Source: Candidatus Woesearchaeota archaeon (GTDB lineage Archaea; Nanobdellota; Nanobdellia; Woesearchaeales; ARS49). Taken from it: a stretch of 48,342 nucleotides of DNA. Both the position numbers and the translations under genes were made by a program. The stretch is from contig WJJT01000008.1 in the NCBI GenBank assembly GCA_014729555.1, positions 1-48,342 on the forward strand, given 5' to 3'. The notes beneath the pieces are model-generated. The model was not told the origin of the DNA, ran no database searches, and was given only the letters and a program-made list of their open reading frames with translations. Shown here one piece after another: positions 23,223 to 33,351 of the stretch. How positions within the stretch are numbered: position 1 is the stretch's first letter; every line of letters starts with the position of its first letter.

Positions 23223-25247
23223 ATGAAAAACAAGATTTTAGGGATTATGATTTTACTGGTGATATGCTTAATAAGTGTATCTGTTGCACAGGCAGGATGC
23301 AGTGAAGGAATCTGCTGTGACAAAGACCTATGGGCAAAATTATCTGAAAACGAGCTTCATTTTGCCCATGCAAACAATGTAGAATATGAAATAAATGTAA
23401 TAGTAATATCAGAAACAAGCAAAGAAGCAAAATTCAAAATCAATGGCCAAATCACAGATGCTTTATCTGAAGGAGAAGAATACACTCTTGCAGATGATTC
23501 TGTGATAGAAGTCAAAAAAATAATCACAGATGAAAGCCCATCAAAAGTAATAATATGCTTTGATTATGGAAACCTGCAAAACAGCAAATCAATCAATATT
23601 GCAGAAGTTACACCTGCTCCACAGCAGAAATACGCACCAGGGCAAGAAGTAACTTTCAGATTAAAAGCAACAGAAAATTTTGAAAATGGAATTGCTTCAC
23701 CTGACGAAGGCTTTAACATCCAATTCTATACATTTGATGCAACTGAGTTTACTGAAGACCAAATGTTCCACGGAGCAGGAATACCTGGAGACTACATACC
23801 TGTTGACATTGTAAAACAATACAATGCTAATTTCATGAGCCCTCACTGGACTGCTACTTTTAATGTCCCACAAAACCCTGGAAAATACTACACTCTTTTC
23901 ACGCTTTACTGCAGCAGAGACCAAAACACCTGCGGACATGACAATGTCTTAAGAGGCGCGCATTCCAAATACTTAATCAAATATGAAGTTGAAGGAGATG
24001 CTCCAAGGCAGAACTATGCCTGTGACGGACATAAAGCAATACTGGCAGATGGAGAAAAAGAAACATATGTCATAGGAAGAACAGAATATGAAATAAAAGC
24101 AGAAAAACACAAAGGTAATTTCAAGCTAAATGTAAACGGAGAGTACACTGATTGGCTATATATAGAAACTAAACAGACAATGGCAGACAGGCTGCAAATA
24201 AAAATACTGGATGTAGGATCAGACGACATAACATTCTGCATGACACCTGGCCCTGCACCACCAGAGCAAAGCCAACCAGAAAACAAGATAGACCTATCCA
24301 ACTTTCCAGAATTATTTATCAAGGGAAACAGGCTTAATGGCAACTTTGTGGTGGGAGACCAGGCACCAGCAGATGACGTAATTGCAGCAATAGACATCTC
24401 TGTATCATTCCAGAAATACGGGGTAAGCAAAACAGGGGGAGCAATGCTGGCAAGCGAAGTAAGTAATTACAACAGAAACATAATCAGCGTGGGAAGACCA
24501 TGCGACAATGCAGTCACAGCACAGATACTAAGATCAAATGGAATCAGTGCCTATGATTCTAACTGCTCATACGGCCTGAAACCAGGACAGGCAGTAGTGT
24601 ACTTATTCGAGTATAATGAGTATGCACACATGCTTGTATTCGGATACTCAAGACTAGAGACAAGAAAAGCAGCAAGAGCACTGACCTTTCAAAAACTAAA
24701 AGGCACAAGGCAATGGCTAACTTTTGATGAAGACATGCCACAGCCAGAAGAACCGCCTGAAGAAACAGCTGAACCAGAACCAGCAAGAGACATACCAGAA
24801 TGCCAAAAAGAATTAGAGCGGTTCAAAAAAGAGCTTGTTGAAAAATACGACAACAAAGGACTGCCAATTCCAGAAAGCTTCATGGTAAAATACGACTCGC
24901 TGCACAAAAGCTGCTTTGGCTACACAGAGAACCAAAAACCCCCAGTCACTGAAGAAACATATGAAGACTGCCCAGGATGCAGAAAAAACGGAGCATGCAT
25001 GCAAATAGGAATAAGATTCCTTGAAGGAGACGCACCAGTATACTGCGACATAGACCATGCATTCAAGCCGCAGAAAGAAAACGGCAAAACCTGCATGAAC
25101 AACTACGAATGCCTGAGCAATACCTGCCAAGATGGAGTTTGCCAGAGCATGTCTGAGCAGATACAAGGTATCCAGAGAGAACTAGAAGAGCAAAAAAGCA
25201 TTCTAGAGAAGATTATGGGTTTTTTCAAAAGAATGTTCAGCTTTTAG
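23223..25247 (+). CDS. Large secreted Cys-rich surface protein
   Basis: A 674-residue protein with a signal peptide (MKNKILGIMILLVICLISVS, then VAQAGC) and a GGAGGATG Shine-Dalgarno 8 nt before the ATG. Two homologous segments of about 70 residues (EYEINVIVISETSKEAKFKI near 45-110; EYEIKAEKHKGNFKLNVNGE near 285-350) resemble beta-repeats common in archaeal surface proteins. A middle domain (IISVGRPCDNAVTAQIL, FEYNEYAHMLVFGYS) looks like an S-layer-associated module. The C-terminal part has Cys-rich disulfide motifs (CPGCRKNGACMQIG, GKTCMNNYECLSNTCQDGVC) and ends in a helix with FFKRMF. It probably forms part of the cell surface. Confidence 0.75.
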   Translation: MKNKILGIMILLVICLISVSVAQAGCSEGICCDKDLWAKLSENELHFAHANNVEYEINVIVISETSKEAKFKINGQITDALSEGEEYTLADDSVIEVKKIITDESPSKVIICFDYGNLQNSKSINIAEVTPAPQQKYAPGQEVTFRLKATENFENGIASPDEGFNIQFYTFDATEFTEDQMFHGAGIPGDYIPVDIVKQYNANFMSPHWTATFNVPQNPGKYYTLFTLYCSRDQNTCGHDNVLRGAHSKYLIKYEVEGDAPRQNYACDGHKAILADGEKETYVIGRTEYEIKAEKHKGNFKLNVNGEYTDWLYIETKQTMADRLQIKILDVGSDDITFCMTPGPAPPEQSQPENKIDLSNFPELFIKGNRLNGNFVVGDQAPADDVIAAIDISVSFQKYGVSKTGGAMLASEVSNYNRNIISVGRPCDNAVTAQILRSNGISAYDSNCSYGLKPGQAVVYLFEYNEYAHMLVFGYSRLETRKAARALTFQKLKGTRQWLTFDEDMPQPEEPPEETAEPEPARDIPECQKELERFKKELVEKYDNKGLPIPESFMVKYDSLHKSCFGYTENQKPPVTEETYEDCPGCRKNGACMQIGIRFLEGDAPVYCDIDHAFKPQKENGKTCMNNYECLSNTCQDGVCQSMSEQIQGIQRELEEQKSILEKIMGFFKRMFSF

Positions 25248-25305
25248 CTGGAAATGTGGGGGGCAAAAAAGAGGGTCACCTCCCCTCTGCTCCCTAACCA
25301 CCCTT

Positions 25306-26433
25306 TTAAAGAAACTGCACATCGATTTCAAGAGCATCCCAGGTGGGGTACTCTTCGATAATAGCGGGAACAAGCTTTAATTTCTTTATTTCTTCTTTTA
25401 ACTCATCAACAAGAGCAATAGAAGTAAGAATGCGCGGCTTAAACACATCTATCTTCAGAGCACTTGCAGGAATACCCAACTGCTTTTGCAGCGCAATCTT
25501 GGCTTTCTTTAGCTTACCCAGAAATTTCTTTGTGTTAATGCTTTCAACCTGCAGGCCATAACCAAAGCCAGGCTTGAGTTCTGGAAGATATATTGCGCCC
25601 CTGACTAAAGTTCCTTCTTTTGTGATGAAATCTGTCTTTAAAGCAACATTCAAGGCACGCCGCTTTATTCTCCTGGCTAACTGAGCCTTGTCTTTAGTTG
25701 TAGTAGTGCAATAATGAATGTTCAGTTTTGCTTTTTTCAGGTAATTTAACAATTCTTTAGCCAGTTTTTCAGAGCCTTTTATACCGTAAGATATTTTGTT
25801 TTTAGGCTTAAAGCCCTTTTCAACCAATTTATTAACATTAGTGTCTGAAATCTCCAGTTCGTTTAAATTAAGAAAGTCAACTTTATCTTTTATGTAATCA
25901 AGCAGTTTTAGTGTCTCTTTCTTCCTTCCAGGAATGACAGGAATCTCAACACCAACATCCCAATCAAACTTTTTTGCAAGCTCTACTCTCTTCCATTCAT
26001 TAGGCTTGTCAAGCATAGGATGGAAACGGATTTCATCAAGGCCTGCTTTATGCAGTTTCTTTAGTTTTGCTTCTGTAACTAAATTAAGAGGAGTGTATAA
26101 GTGAATATGAAACTTCCTGCCAAACTTTTTCTTTAGAAGCTTGATGTATTTTATTGTCCTGTCAAGCTTAACCAAAGGATCTCCACCGGTAATGCCTGCA
26201 CCTTTAGCATCTGTTAACTCTGCTTCCTTGATTATGTCTTTAGGAGAAGTAATTTTCCATTCGTTAGCATAAATCACATCTTTGCCTGCTTTTTGTTCTG
26301 ACAGCGGGCAAAAGAAGCATTTATTGGGGCATAGTCCAGTGACCACTAAAACTAATTTCTGGCCCTTGACACAATAAGCACACCCTTTAGGAAGCTTTCC
26401 TTTTTTCCAGGAATAAAAACCAGTATTAATCAT
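25306..26433 (-). CDS. Radical SAM protein
   Basis: A 375-residue radical SAM enzyme. Its cluster motif CPNKCFFC (CxxxCxxC) lies near residues 34-41, after an extra Cys pair in GCAYCVKG, and GITGGDPL follows as the SAM-binding GGE-like motif. The barrel continues with IHLYTPLNLVTEAKLKKL and VGVEIPVIPGRKKETLKLL. It resembles an archaeal group of radical SAM proteins of unassigned reaction (the COG2108 kind). Its ATG overlaps the TatD stop by 4 nt, so both belong to the same minus-strand operon. Confidence 0.85.
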   Translation of the reverse strand: MINTGFYSWKKGKLPKGCAYCVKGQKLVLVVTGLCPNKCFFCPLSEQKAGKDVIYANEWKITSPKDIIKEAELTDAKGAGITGGDPLVKLDRTIKYIKLLKKKFGRKFHIHLYTPLNLVTEAKLKKLHKAGLDEIRFHPMLDKPNEWKRVELAKKFDWDVGVEIPVIPGRKKETLKLLDYIKDKVDFLNLNELEISDTNVNKLVEKGFKPKNKISYGIKGSEKLAKELLNYLKKAKLNIHYCTTTTKDKAQLARRIKRRALNVALKTDFITKEGTLVRGAIYLPELKPGFGYGLQVESINTKKFLGKLKKAKIALQKQLGIPASALKIDVFKPRILTSIALVDELKEEIKKLKLVPAIIEEYPTWDALEIDVQFL

Positions 26434-27224
26434 CCAAACATCCTCTGATAATTAAGGAATATAGAATCAGCAGTCTCCTGCTCATTAAACTTCTTTACTT
26501 CTGCAATCTTCCTGATGCTCCAAATAATATTGGCAGGCTCATTTCTCTCAAACTTAACAGGGCTTAGCCAGGGAGCATCTGTCTCTGTAAGCAATTGATT
26601 GATATTAACTAATGATACAAGAGTCTCAAAATGCTGCAAACGCGCAATAACCGCAGGAACACTAAAAGACCAGCCATTATCAGCAGCACGCCTGATAACA
26701 GATTTCCTGCCTCCAAACGAATGAAGGATTACTTTTTTTAATTTAGATGACTCAAGCATCTCAACACACTCAAGCTCAGCAGAGCGGGTATGGACTATAA
26801 TAGGTTTTTTTATTTTTTCAGCACAATCAATACATTTCTGAAAAGTCTCTTTCTGCTGTTTTTCATAATCTTTCAAATACTTAAAATCCATGCCACACTC
26901 GCCAATGCCCATAATCTCATCTTTCTTAGACTTAATAAACTCTAATTCCTTGTCAACATCAAAAGGTTCTGCCTGGCGCGCGAGACCAACCTCATCCAAG
27001 GCATCAATCTTGATGTTTAGCGCGTCTATTGGGTATATTCCTAAAGTGCATTTGACAATATCATATTTTTTTGTTAACTCTAGAACCTCCCTATTAGTCG
27101 GGACATTAACCCCAGAAGTAATAATAACCTTAACACCTGCTTTTTTAGCTCTCTCAACCACTTTATCACGGTCTTCATTGAATTTCTCGTGATTCAGGTG
27201 GCAGTGGACATCTACTAGATTCAT
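26430..27224 (-). CDS. tatD: TatD-family metal-dependent hydrolase/DNase
   Basis: A 264-residue TIM-barrel hydrolase. Metal ligands appear in LVDVHCHLNHEKF (HxH), MGIGECGMDF (the Glu), IIVHTRSAELE, VILHSFGG and LTETDAPWLSP (terminal Asp). TatD enzymes are 3'-5' exonucleases or DNases in several organisms. A TATA-like CTTTTTAAAATAG lies about 30 nt before the ATG, inside the end of the upstream HAD frame, so it probably has its own promoter. Confidence 0.93.
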   Translation of the reverse strand: MNLVDVHCHLNHEKFNEDRDKVVERAKKAGVKVIITSGVNVPTNREVLELTKKYDIVKCTLGIYPIDALNIKIDALDEVGLARQAEPFDVDKELEFIKSKKDEIMGIGECGMDFKYLKDYEKQQKETFQKCIDCAEKIKKPIIVHTRSAELECVEMLESSKLKKVILHSFGGRKSVIRRAADNGWSFSVPAVIARLQHFETLVSLVNINQLLTETDAPWLSPVKFERNEPANIIWSIRKIAEVKKFNEQETADSIFLNYQRMFG

Positions 27225-28007
27225 ACCTAATACAGAAGCAGGCTATTTTAAAAAGGTTTCTGAAACTATCGCCTGGAAAAGAAGCATATTCTTTTAATAA
27301 TTCCTGCAATTCTGGCTTGCTTAAAGACTGATGAGCTCCCCAGATTTTCTCAATCATATACCACTTATTTTCCCACCTGTTTTTCCAGCAAATCGCCTCA
27401 TGACTTTTCTTAATTTGCTCCAGTAATACAAAAATATCTGACCAGCTTTTTGCTTCATGTATCCTCTGCTTATCCCCTGCAGATAATTCTTGATTAACAT
27501 TCTCTGGCTGGCGGCAATAAATCAATTCTATGGGGCATTCTTCAAGCTGTTTTAATTTCTGAATATCATCATCAATATGTACGCGAGGCTTAAGTCTTTG
27601 AACAAATTTTGTTTTAGGCTCATCACACGTATTGTGAATCTTTTCTATTAAATCAGGGAATTTTGCGACAACAAACTGCACGGCATAAGGATAATCATGT
27701 TGATTTCGTGAAGTAATAATCATAAATCTAAAGCCCATTGCATAAAGCTTTTTTAAAACAGGGATGCAGTCTCCTGGGACTTCATATTCCATAATTTGCT
27801 CCTCATTAAGAGGATCCATAAGATCACGATAAGTATGCGGTTTTCCTAGTTTTTGCATCAGGGCATTAAACCCTTGTTTTTTGTCTGTTCTAGGGCAAGA
27901 TCCACCCCGAACCATTTTTTAGCGTATTTTATTTTAGCATTAACTCCCTGCGCTAAAACACCATCAAAATCAATGCTTGTAATTACAGTTTTAGCAATAT
28001 ATTCCAT
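27175..28007 (-). pseudogene. HAD-superfamily phosphatase-like gene with a -1 frameshift
   Basis: Exposed by joining two frames. From the ATG at 28007, MEYIAKTVITSIDFDGVLAQ holds HAD motif I (DFDG) and runs out after about 45 codons. The second frame, from the A6/T6 tract at 27877-27882, continues KKQGFNALMQKL and carries motif II MIITSRN and acidic motif IV HIDDD. One extra base in the tract restores one reading frame of about 277 residues. HAD enzymes here could dephosphorylate nucleotides or sugars. Its last 50 bases overlap TatD, which is unusual, so the 3' end may contain another error. Pseudogene or sequencing artefact cannot be separated. Confidence 0.8.
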
Positions 28008-28031
28008 AAAAAAATAAGTAACCTACTTTGT

Positions 28032-28649
28032 TTAAATATTTTTCTGCAAAAAATCTGCCACTTTATTAAAAAGAGCAATATCATATTTAAAATAGGATAA
28101 ATTCAGATATTTTTCATCTCTATTAAATTGGATAACAGACAAATCATACTCTTGGATCTCCTGTACAGACAATTTGTCTTTTTGTTTGACCATTAATTCA
28201 TATGCCTCAGCTGATGCAAGAAGATTATCTTTATAATCTTGATTTGCATGCCTTAAAACCAGCTGTTTCATAATAGTATTTTTATCAGTAAAAATCACAT
28301 GAATGACTAACAAATTGATATTATTCTTTTTACAGAATCTATATATCCCTTCTCTCCTGTATTTTTTATGAAAAGTAGCATCAAGAAGGGGTATTCCTCC
28401 CTGCTTTAAAACTTTTTTTGCTAAAGACAACAAAGCACGTTAAGACTTGTCTTTTTCAATCCTTGTTGACTCTATAGATTCATCAATATGCTGTGCTGTG
28501 AACAGAATACTCTTTTTACCTTTATATCTTGTAACAACAGTCTTAAGTATAAAAGCAGAATTTCCTTCTGCATCTAAAAAAGACTTGATTTTATCAGCTA
28601 GAAAAGATTTGCCAGAACATGGATCTCCAACAAACATTATCAGATTCAT
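28032..28649 (-). pseudogene. P-loop kinase (APS kinase/zeta-toxin-like) with in-frame TAA
   Basis: Two segments in the same frame are parted only by TAA at 28442-28440. The first (69 residues) carries Walker A FVGDPCSGKSFLADKI. The second (RALLSLAKKVLKQGGIPLLDATFHKKYRREGIY) has the hydrophobic strand ending in DATF followed by an Arg pair, typical of small-molecule P-loop kinases. Read through, it would be about 205 residues. The ATG overlaps the deoxyhypusine synthase stop (ATGA), so they share a transcript. Nonsense mutation, base-call error or stop readthrough are all open. An 8-bp inverted repeat, AAAGACAA/TTGTCTTT, brackets the stop. Confidence 0.72.
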
Positions 28650-29563
28650 GGTAACTTACTTTTTACACTAGCCCAAATCAAGGGCAAAGCAATAGTAGCA
28701 TCACAATAAACATCAATATACCTGCCTTCTTCTTTCATCTTGCCCCAGGAGATTCCTTCGCACAGGTTTGCTCCGCTAGAGCCGCCCCACTGAGGCATAT
28801 CAGTTGAAATCTGAACACCATACATTGCTCCCTTGCTAAACTGCATAGACTGCTGGATGAAATTCTTAGGCAGGCCTCCGCCAATATAAATAACGCCGTT
28901 CTTCTTGGAATCCCAAGCCAAGCTAATTATTTCTTTCATATCCTCAAAAACAGGCAAGTCAAACTTCTTGCCCTCTGCCTGCCTGCCCCAGATCATCAAG
29001 CCAATACCAGAATCAGCAATACCAGGACAGAATACAGGAATATTTTTTTCATAACAAACCTTTAAAATAGAATCACTCTCAGGCAGAATCTCACCAAGCT
29101 TCCAAAGGAACTCTTGGATATTCTTTGTCCTGGATAATTCATCAAAGTTCTTCTTGAAAAAATCCTCCATCTTCTCATAAACCTCATTTTTCAGGAAAGT
29201 ATCATAAATCCTGTCAATACCCTCTTTATGCAGCTTAGCATCATCAGCCTTTGCACAGCCCTGAAAATGATTAAAACCCAAAGCCTCAAAAACATCATGA
29301 GTCAGATTCGCTCCTGTAGAGACAAAAACATTTATCCTGCCAGACTTAAGCATATCAACAAGCAAATTCTTCATGCCGCCAGGAACCATAGCACCAGCCA
29401 AACCAAGAAAAACAGTGCATTCTTTATCTGAAAACATCTCAGACATAATCACAGAAGCCTTGGCAACCCTGCCAGCACCCATAACACCAGAGCCAGCCAT
29501 CTGATTAACCAAATCAGAGACCTTCATGCCCTTTTTTATGCTAATATGATTAACAGGCTTCAT
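28646..29563 (-). CDS. dys: Deoxyhypusine synthase
   Basis: A 305-residue enzyme that transfers the aminobutyl group of spermidine to a lysine of initiation factor aIF5A. NAD-site motifs are SGVMGAGRVAKASVIMSEMF, FLGLAGAMVPGGMKNLL and VFVSTGANLTHD; substrate residues are in CPGIADSGIGLMIWG. The active-site Lys is in EGISWGKM. The frame extends 100 residues further upstream without family similarity. A TTTATAAA box 28 nt before this ATG supports MKPVNH as the start, leaderless. Downstream it is coupled to the broken P-loop kinase. Confidence 0.94.
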   Translation of the reverse strand: MKPVNHISIKKGMKVSDLVNQMAGSGVMGAGRVAKASVIMSEMFSDKECTVFLGLAGAMVPGGMKNLLVDMLKSGRINVFVSTGANLTHDVFEALGFNHFQGCAKADDAKLHKEGIDRIYDTFLKNEVYEKMEDFFKKNFDELSRTKNIQEFLWKLGEILPESDSILKVCYEKNIPVFCPGIADSGIGLMIWGRQAEGKKFDLPVFEDMKEIISLAWDSKKNGVIYIGGGLPKNFIQQSMQFSKGAMYGVQISTDMPQWGGSSGANLCEGISWGKMKEEGRYIDVYCDATIALPLIWASVKSKLP

Positions 29564-29708
29564 AGACGATAAAAAAACAAGTGGGTTTATAAAAGTAATG
29601 GTCAACAAGTTCATAACCCCCGAGTAACAAAGACCGAAAACTTTAAATACAGACATGCGCTTCAAGAGAGCAAAGCCTTTAAAAAAAGGTAAAATAAGGT
29701 GGTAAAAT

Positions 29709-30116
29709 ATGACAATAGCAGGATTACAGTTTGACAAGATTGTTGTTGACAGAATGGACATTCCACAAGGCAAGATGAGTGTCAAGAACAACATTGTAAT
29801 AAAAAACCTGGAGAAAAAAGACTTCAGCACAGGCAAGACCAAACAACACGTATTGCTGTTCAAGTTTGAGTATTCCGCAGATTATGAACCAAAAATCGCA
29901 AAAATCACACTTAACGGAACAACAACATATGTTGAGCAAGAGGCAAAGATTGATGAAATAATGAAGGGATGGAAAAAAGACAAAAAAATACCAAAAGACA
30001 TCATGACACCACTGCTCAACAACATACTAAACAGGTGCAACATAGAGGCACTGATATTTGCAAGAGAGGTAGGGCTTCCACCGCCAATACAATTACCAAA
30101 AGTCACAGTAAAATAG
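29709..30116 (+). CDS. Conserved hypothetical protein, possibly SecB-like
   Basis: A 135-residue protein. Beta-strands dominate the first 80 residues (AGLQFDKIVVDRMD, NNIVIKNLEKKDF, HVLLFKFEYSADYEPKIAKI). Helices follow (IDEIMKGWKKDK, DIMTPLLNNILNRCNIEALI), and it ends in a Pro-rich GLPPPIQLPKV. Strand-rich core, C-terminal helix and LPP tail recall SecB-fold chaperones, but this is a fold impression only. GAGGTGG-like bases (aaggtggtaaaATG) form its ribosome site. It precedes CDC48 by 51 bp and could be in one transcript with it. Confidence 0.6.
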   Translation: MTIAGLQFDKIVVDRMDIPQGKMSVKNNIVIKNLEKKDFSTGKTKQHVLLFKFEYSADYEPKIAKITLNGTTTYVEQEAKIDEIMKGWKKDKKIPKDIMTPLLNNILNRCNIEALIFAREVGLPPPIQLPKVTVK

Positions 30117-30167
30117 GGTAACTTAAAGGCTTTCTAATCTGGTGGGATAATTAAACTAGAGACTGAA

Positions 30168-32459
30168 ATGAAACAGGAAATAAAACTAAAAGTTGTAGAA
30201 GCAATACAGGATGACGTAAATAAAGGCATAGTTAGAATAGACTCTAACTTCATGAAAGAAATAGGCATAAAACCAGGAGACATAGTAGAAATCCTGGGCG
30301 GGAAGCCAACAGTAGCAATGGCAGACAGGGCACTGCCAGGAGACATAGGACTAAGCACAATCAGAATGGACGGCCTGTTAAGAAGAAACGCAAAAACAGG
30401 AATAGGAGAAGAAGTAAAAGTCAAGAAAGCAGAAATAAAAGAAGCCAAAAAAATCACAATCGCACCAGCAAGCGAGAGAGTGGAAGTAAGAACCTCCAAC
30501 ACACACGTATTCAAGCAAGGACTCCTTGGAAGAGCCTTGATAAAAGGAGACATAATTTCTTTAGGCGGAACAAAAAGAAGACGCAGAACAATGACCGGAA
30601 GCCCGTTCTTTGACGAAGTCTTCAGCATGATGGAGGAACAGAACTCAGGACCGGGATTTGGATTTGGGTTCGGAGACCTAAAACTAGTAGTGGCAGAAAC
30701 AACCCCTTCAAAACAACCAGTGATAGTAACAGAACAAACAGAGATACTATTAAACCCAAAAGCAGTAAAAATAGAGGAAGAAACAATACCAGAAGTAACA
30801 TACGAAGACATAGGCGGACTGAGCGAAGAAATCAAAAAAATAAGAGAAATGGTAGAGCTGCCATTAAAACATCCTGAAATATTCGAAAGACTGGGAGTAG
30901 AACCGCCAAAAGGAGTCTTACTGCACGGCTCGCCAGGAACAGGAAAAACACTATTAGCAAAAGCAGTGGCAAATGAGACAAACTCGCACTTCATACTGAT
31001 AAATGGGCCAGAGATAATGAGCAAATACTACGGGCAATCTGAGGAGAATATACGGAAAAAGTTTGAAGAAGCAGAACAAAACGCGCCAGCAATCATATTC
31101 ATAGACGAAATAGACGCAATAGCAACAAAAAGAGAGGAAACAAAAGGAGAAGTCGAGAAAAGAGTTGTAGCACAACTGCTTGCACTAATGGACGGCCTGA
31201 AAAACAGGGAAAGAGTGGTAGTCATAGCAGCAACAAATGTTCCAAACATACTTGACCCTGCAATAAGAAGACCAGGAAGATTTGACAGAGAGCTCGAAAT
31301 AAACGTTCCAAACGAAGAAGGCAGACTGAATATTTTAAAAATTCACACAAGGAATATGCCACTGGCAAAAGACGTGAAACTAAAAGAGATAGCCAAAAAA
31401 ACACACGGTTTTGTAGGAGCAGACCTTGCAAGCCTGGCAAAAGAATCAGCAATGATAGTACTAAGAAGACTCCTGCCAGACCTGCAGTATGACAAAGAAG
31501 AATCAATACCAAAAGAAATCCTGGAAAAACTAATAATCACAAAATCAGACTTTATAGAAGCACTAAAAACAGTAAGACCATCAGCACTAAGAGAAGTCCT
31601 GATAGATGTCCCAAATGTAAAATGGGAAAATATCGGCGGACTAGAAAGCGTCAGGCAGGAACTGGCAGAAGCAGTAGAGTGGCCGCTAAAGCACCCAGAG
31701 GTATTCAAAAGAATGGGAGTAAAGGCGCCAAAAGGAATATTACTATACGGCGCGCCAGGAACAGGAAAAACACTAATGGCAAAAGCAGTAGCACATGAAA
31801 GCGAAGCAAATTTCATCTCTGTCAAAGGGCCAGAGCTATTATCCAAATGGGTGGGGGAAAGCGAAAAAGCAGTAAGAGAAATATTCAAAAAAGCAAGACA
31901 GACAGCACCAACAATAATCTTCTTTGATGAGATTGACAGCCTGGTTCCAAGAAGAAGCGCAAGCTCAGATTCACACGTATCTGAAAGAGTTGTGAACCAG
32001 TTATTGACAGAAATAGACGGACTAGAGGACTTGCATGACATTGTAATAATCGGGGCAACAAACAGGCCAGACATGGTAGACACAGCACTATTAAGGCCAG
32101 GCAGGTTTGACAGAATAATACTAACACCAGCGCCAGACGAAAAAGCAAGAGAAGAAATATTCACAGTACACACAAAAGGAATGCCGATCAAAGGCATGAC
32201 TGTAAAAGAACTGGCAGCAATGACAGAAGGTTATGCGGGCGCAGACATAGAAGCAATATGCAGAGAAGCAGCAATAATCGCACTAAGAGAAGACATGCAA
32301 GCAAAAGAAATAAACAAAAAACACTTTGAGGAAGCACTGCAAAAAGTAAGACCGTCAGTAACAGAAGATATAGAAAAAGCATATGAAGAGCTAAAAGAAC
32401 AATTCAAGGCAGCAAGAGCAAAAGAAATGCAGCAGCAAAAACCAGCATATTTTGGATAA
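30168..32459 (+). CDS. cdc48: CDC48/p97-type AAA ATPase
   Basis: A 763-residue unfoldase with an N-terminal double-psi barrel and four-stranded beta domain (1-200) and two AAA modules. D1 has Walker A GSPGTGKT (about 254-261), Walker [11 protein letters not shown] and [20 protein letters not shown]2 has GAPGTGKT (about 528-535), [14 protein letters not shown] and [20 protein letters not shown] Gly/Phe-rich insert ([10 protein letters not shown]) sits in the N-to-D1 region. The hexamer extracts and unfolds proteins, in archaea often handing them to the proteasome. It ends AYFG. The TPM gene starts 3 bp after the stop. Confidence 0.96.
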   Translation: MKQEIKLKVVEAIQDDVNKGIVRIDSNFMKEIGIKPGDIVEILGGKPTVAMADRALPGDIGLSTIRMDGLLRRNAKTGIGEEVKVKKAEIKEAKKITIAPASERVEVRTSNTHVFKQGLLGRALIKGDIISLGGTKRRRRTMTGSPFFDEVFSMMEEQNSGPGFGFGFGDLKLVVAETTPSKQPVIVTEQTEILLNPKAVKIEEETIPEVTYEDIGGLSEEIKKIREMVELPLKHPEIFERLGVEPPKGVLLHGSPGTGKTLLAKAVANETNSHFILINGPEIMSKYYGQSEENIRKKFEEAEQNAPAIIFIDEIDAIATKREETKGEVEKRVVAQLLALMDGLKNRERVVVIAATNVPNILDPAIRRPGRFDRELEINVPNEEGRLNILKIHTRNMPLAKDVKLKEIAKKTHGFVGADLASLAKESAMIVLRRLLPDLQYDKEESIPKEILEKLIITKSDFIEALKTVRPSALREVLIDVPNVKWENIGGLESVRQELAEAVEWPLKHPEVFKRMGVKAPKGILLYGAPGTGKTLMAKAVAHESEANFISVKGPELLSKWVGESEKAVREIFKKARQTAPTIIFFDEIDSLVPRRSASSDSHVSERVVNQLLTEIDGLEDLHDIVIIGATNRPDMVDTALLRPGRFDRIILTPAPDEKAREEIFTVHTKGMPIKGMTVKELAAMTEGYAGADIEAICREAAIIALREDMQAKEINKKHFEEALQKVRPSVTEDIEKAYEELKEQFKAARAKEMQQQKPAYFG

Positions 32460-32461
32460 GA

Positions 32462-33307
32462 ATGAAAAAATTATGGATATTACTCATTTTACTTTTAGTA
32501 TTACCTAATGTTCTAGCGCAGATTCCTTCATACAAAGGATATGTAACAGACAATGCAAACATTTTGGGAGAATATGGGCAACAGATAGAGAAACTATGTG
32601 AAGAAATAGATAAGAATACAACAGCAGAAATTGCAGTGCTTACTATCGAAAGTCTTGAAGGAAGACCGCTAGAAGAATATTCACTGGAAATTGCAAGAAA
32701 CTGGGGCATAGGAAAAGAAGAAAAAGACAACGGACTGCTGCTTCTAATATCTGTAAAAGACAGAAAATACAGGTTTGAAACAGGCTATGGCCTTGAAGGA
32801 GTCCTGCCAGACGCAAAAACAGGAAGAATCGGAAGATACATACTAACACCAGCATTCAGGCAAGAAGAATACGGTAAAGGTGTGCATGAAGCAATAACAG
32901 AAATAAAAGGAATACTGCAAGAAGACCCAAGCATAGTAGCAAAATACAAACCAACAACGATGAGCACATTTGGCGGGCTTATTGTGTTTGGATACCTGAT
33001 TTTACTTTTAGTACTACTTGTTGCAACAGAGAAACTAAAAAAACACAAATGGAAAACAAGAGCAGGAACAGACGCAGCAATACTGGCAGCATCATTATTC
33101 TTAGGAGTAACATATTTTACAGTAGCATTTGTGCTTAGCATATTGTTCTGGATACTGGCAGCACAGATAAGCTGGATGGCAAAACACGGCAAATCAGGAG
33201 GCTCTGGAATCATATGGGGCGGATTTGGAAGAAGCTCTGGAGGATTTGGCAGAGGCGGATTTGGGGGCGGGGGCTTTGGAGGAGGCGGAAGCTCTGGAGG
33301 CTGGTAA
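32462..33307 (+). CDS. TPM-domain (YgcG-like) membrane protein
   Basis: A 281-residue protein. The signal peptide MKKLWILLILLLVLPNVLAQ leads to an extracytoplasmic TPM domain (about 22-150) with GYVTDNANILGEYGQQIEKL, GIGKEEKDNGLLLLISVKDR and TGYGLEGVLPDAKTGRI. Two membrane helices (about 165-185, 205-230) follow, then a Gly/Ser-rich tail ending GGGSSGGW. TPM proteins are poorly defined phosphatase-like or assembly factors and usually neighbour LemA, as here, suggesting a shared envelope role. It begins 3 bp after CDC48. Confidence 0.9.
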   Translation: MKKLWILLILLLVLPNVLAQIPSYKGYVTDNANILGEYGQQIEKLCEEIDKNTTAEIAVLTIESLEGRPLEEYSLEIARNWGIGKEEKDNGLLLLISVKDRKYRFETGYGLEGVLPDAKTGRIGRYILTPAFRQEEYGKGVHEAITEIKGILQEDPSIVAKYKPTTMSTFGGLIVFGYLILLLVLLVATEKLKKHKWKTRAGTDAAILAASLFLGVTYFTVAFVLSILFWILAAQISWMAKHGKSGGSGIIWGGFGRSSGGFGRGGFGGGGFGGGGSSGGW

Positions 33308-33351
33308 GATTTTTATATTACTTTCATAATAAATAATCGAGGTGTCAATAA

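Noticed and set aside
25248-25305. A strong terminator hairpin between the convergent genes at 25247 and 25306
   Set aside because: G-rich and C-rich runs are present but no stable simple stem with a T tract on either strand could be drawn with confidence.
28400-28470. A BHB intron removing the TAA in the P-loop kinase
   Set aside because: The best fold would excise about 35 nt, shift the frame and delete residues that fit the family.
30134-32197. Long antisense frames over CDC48 (296 and 284 codons)
   Set aside because: They mirror the codon bias of the CDC48 gene, are Ser/Phe-rich with no domains, and lie opposite an essential conserved gene.
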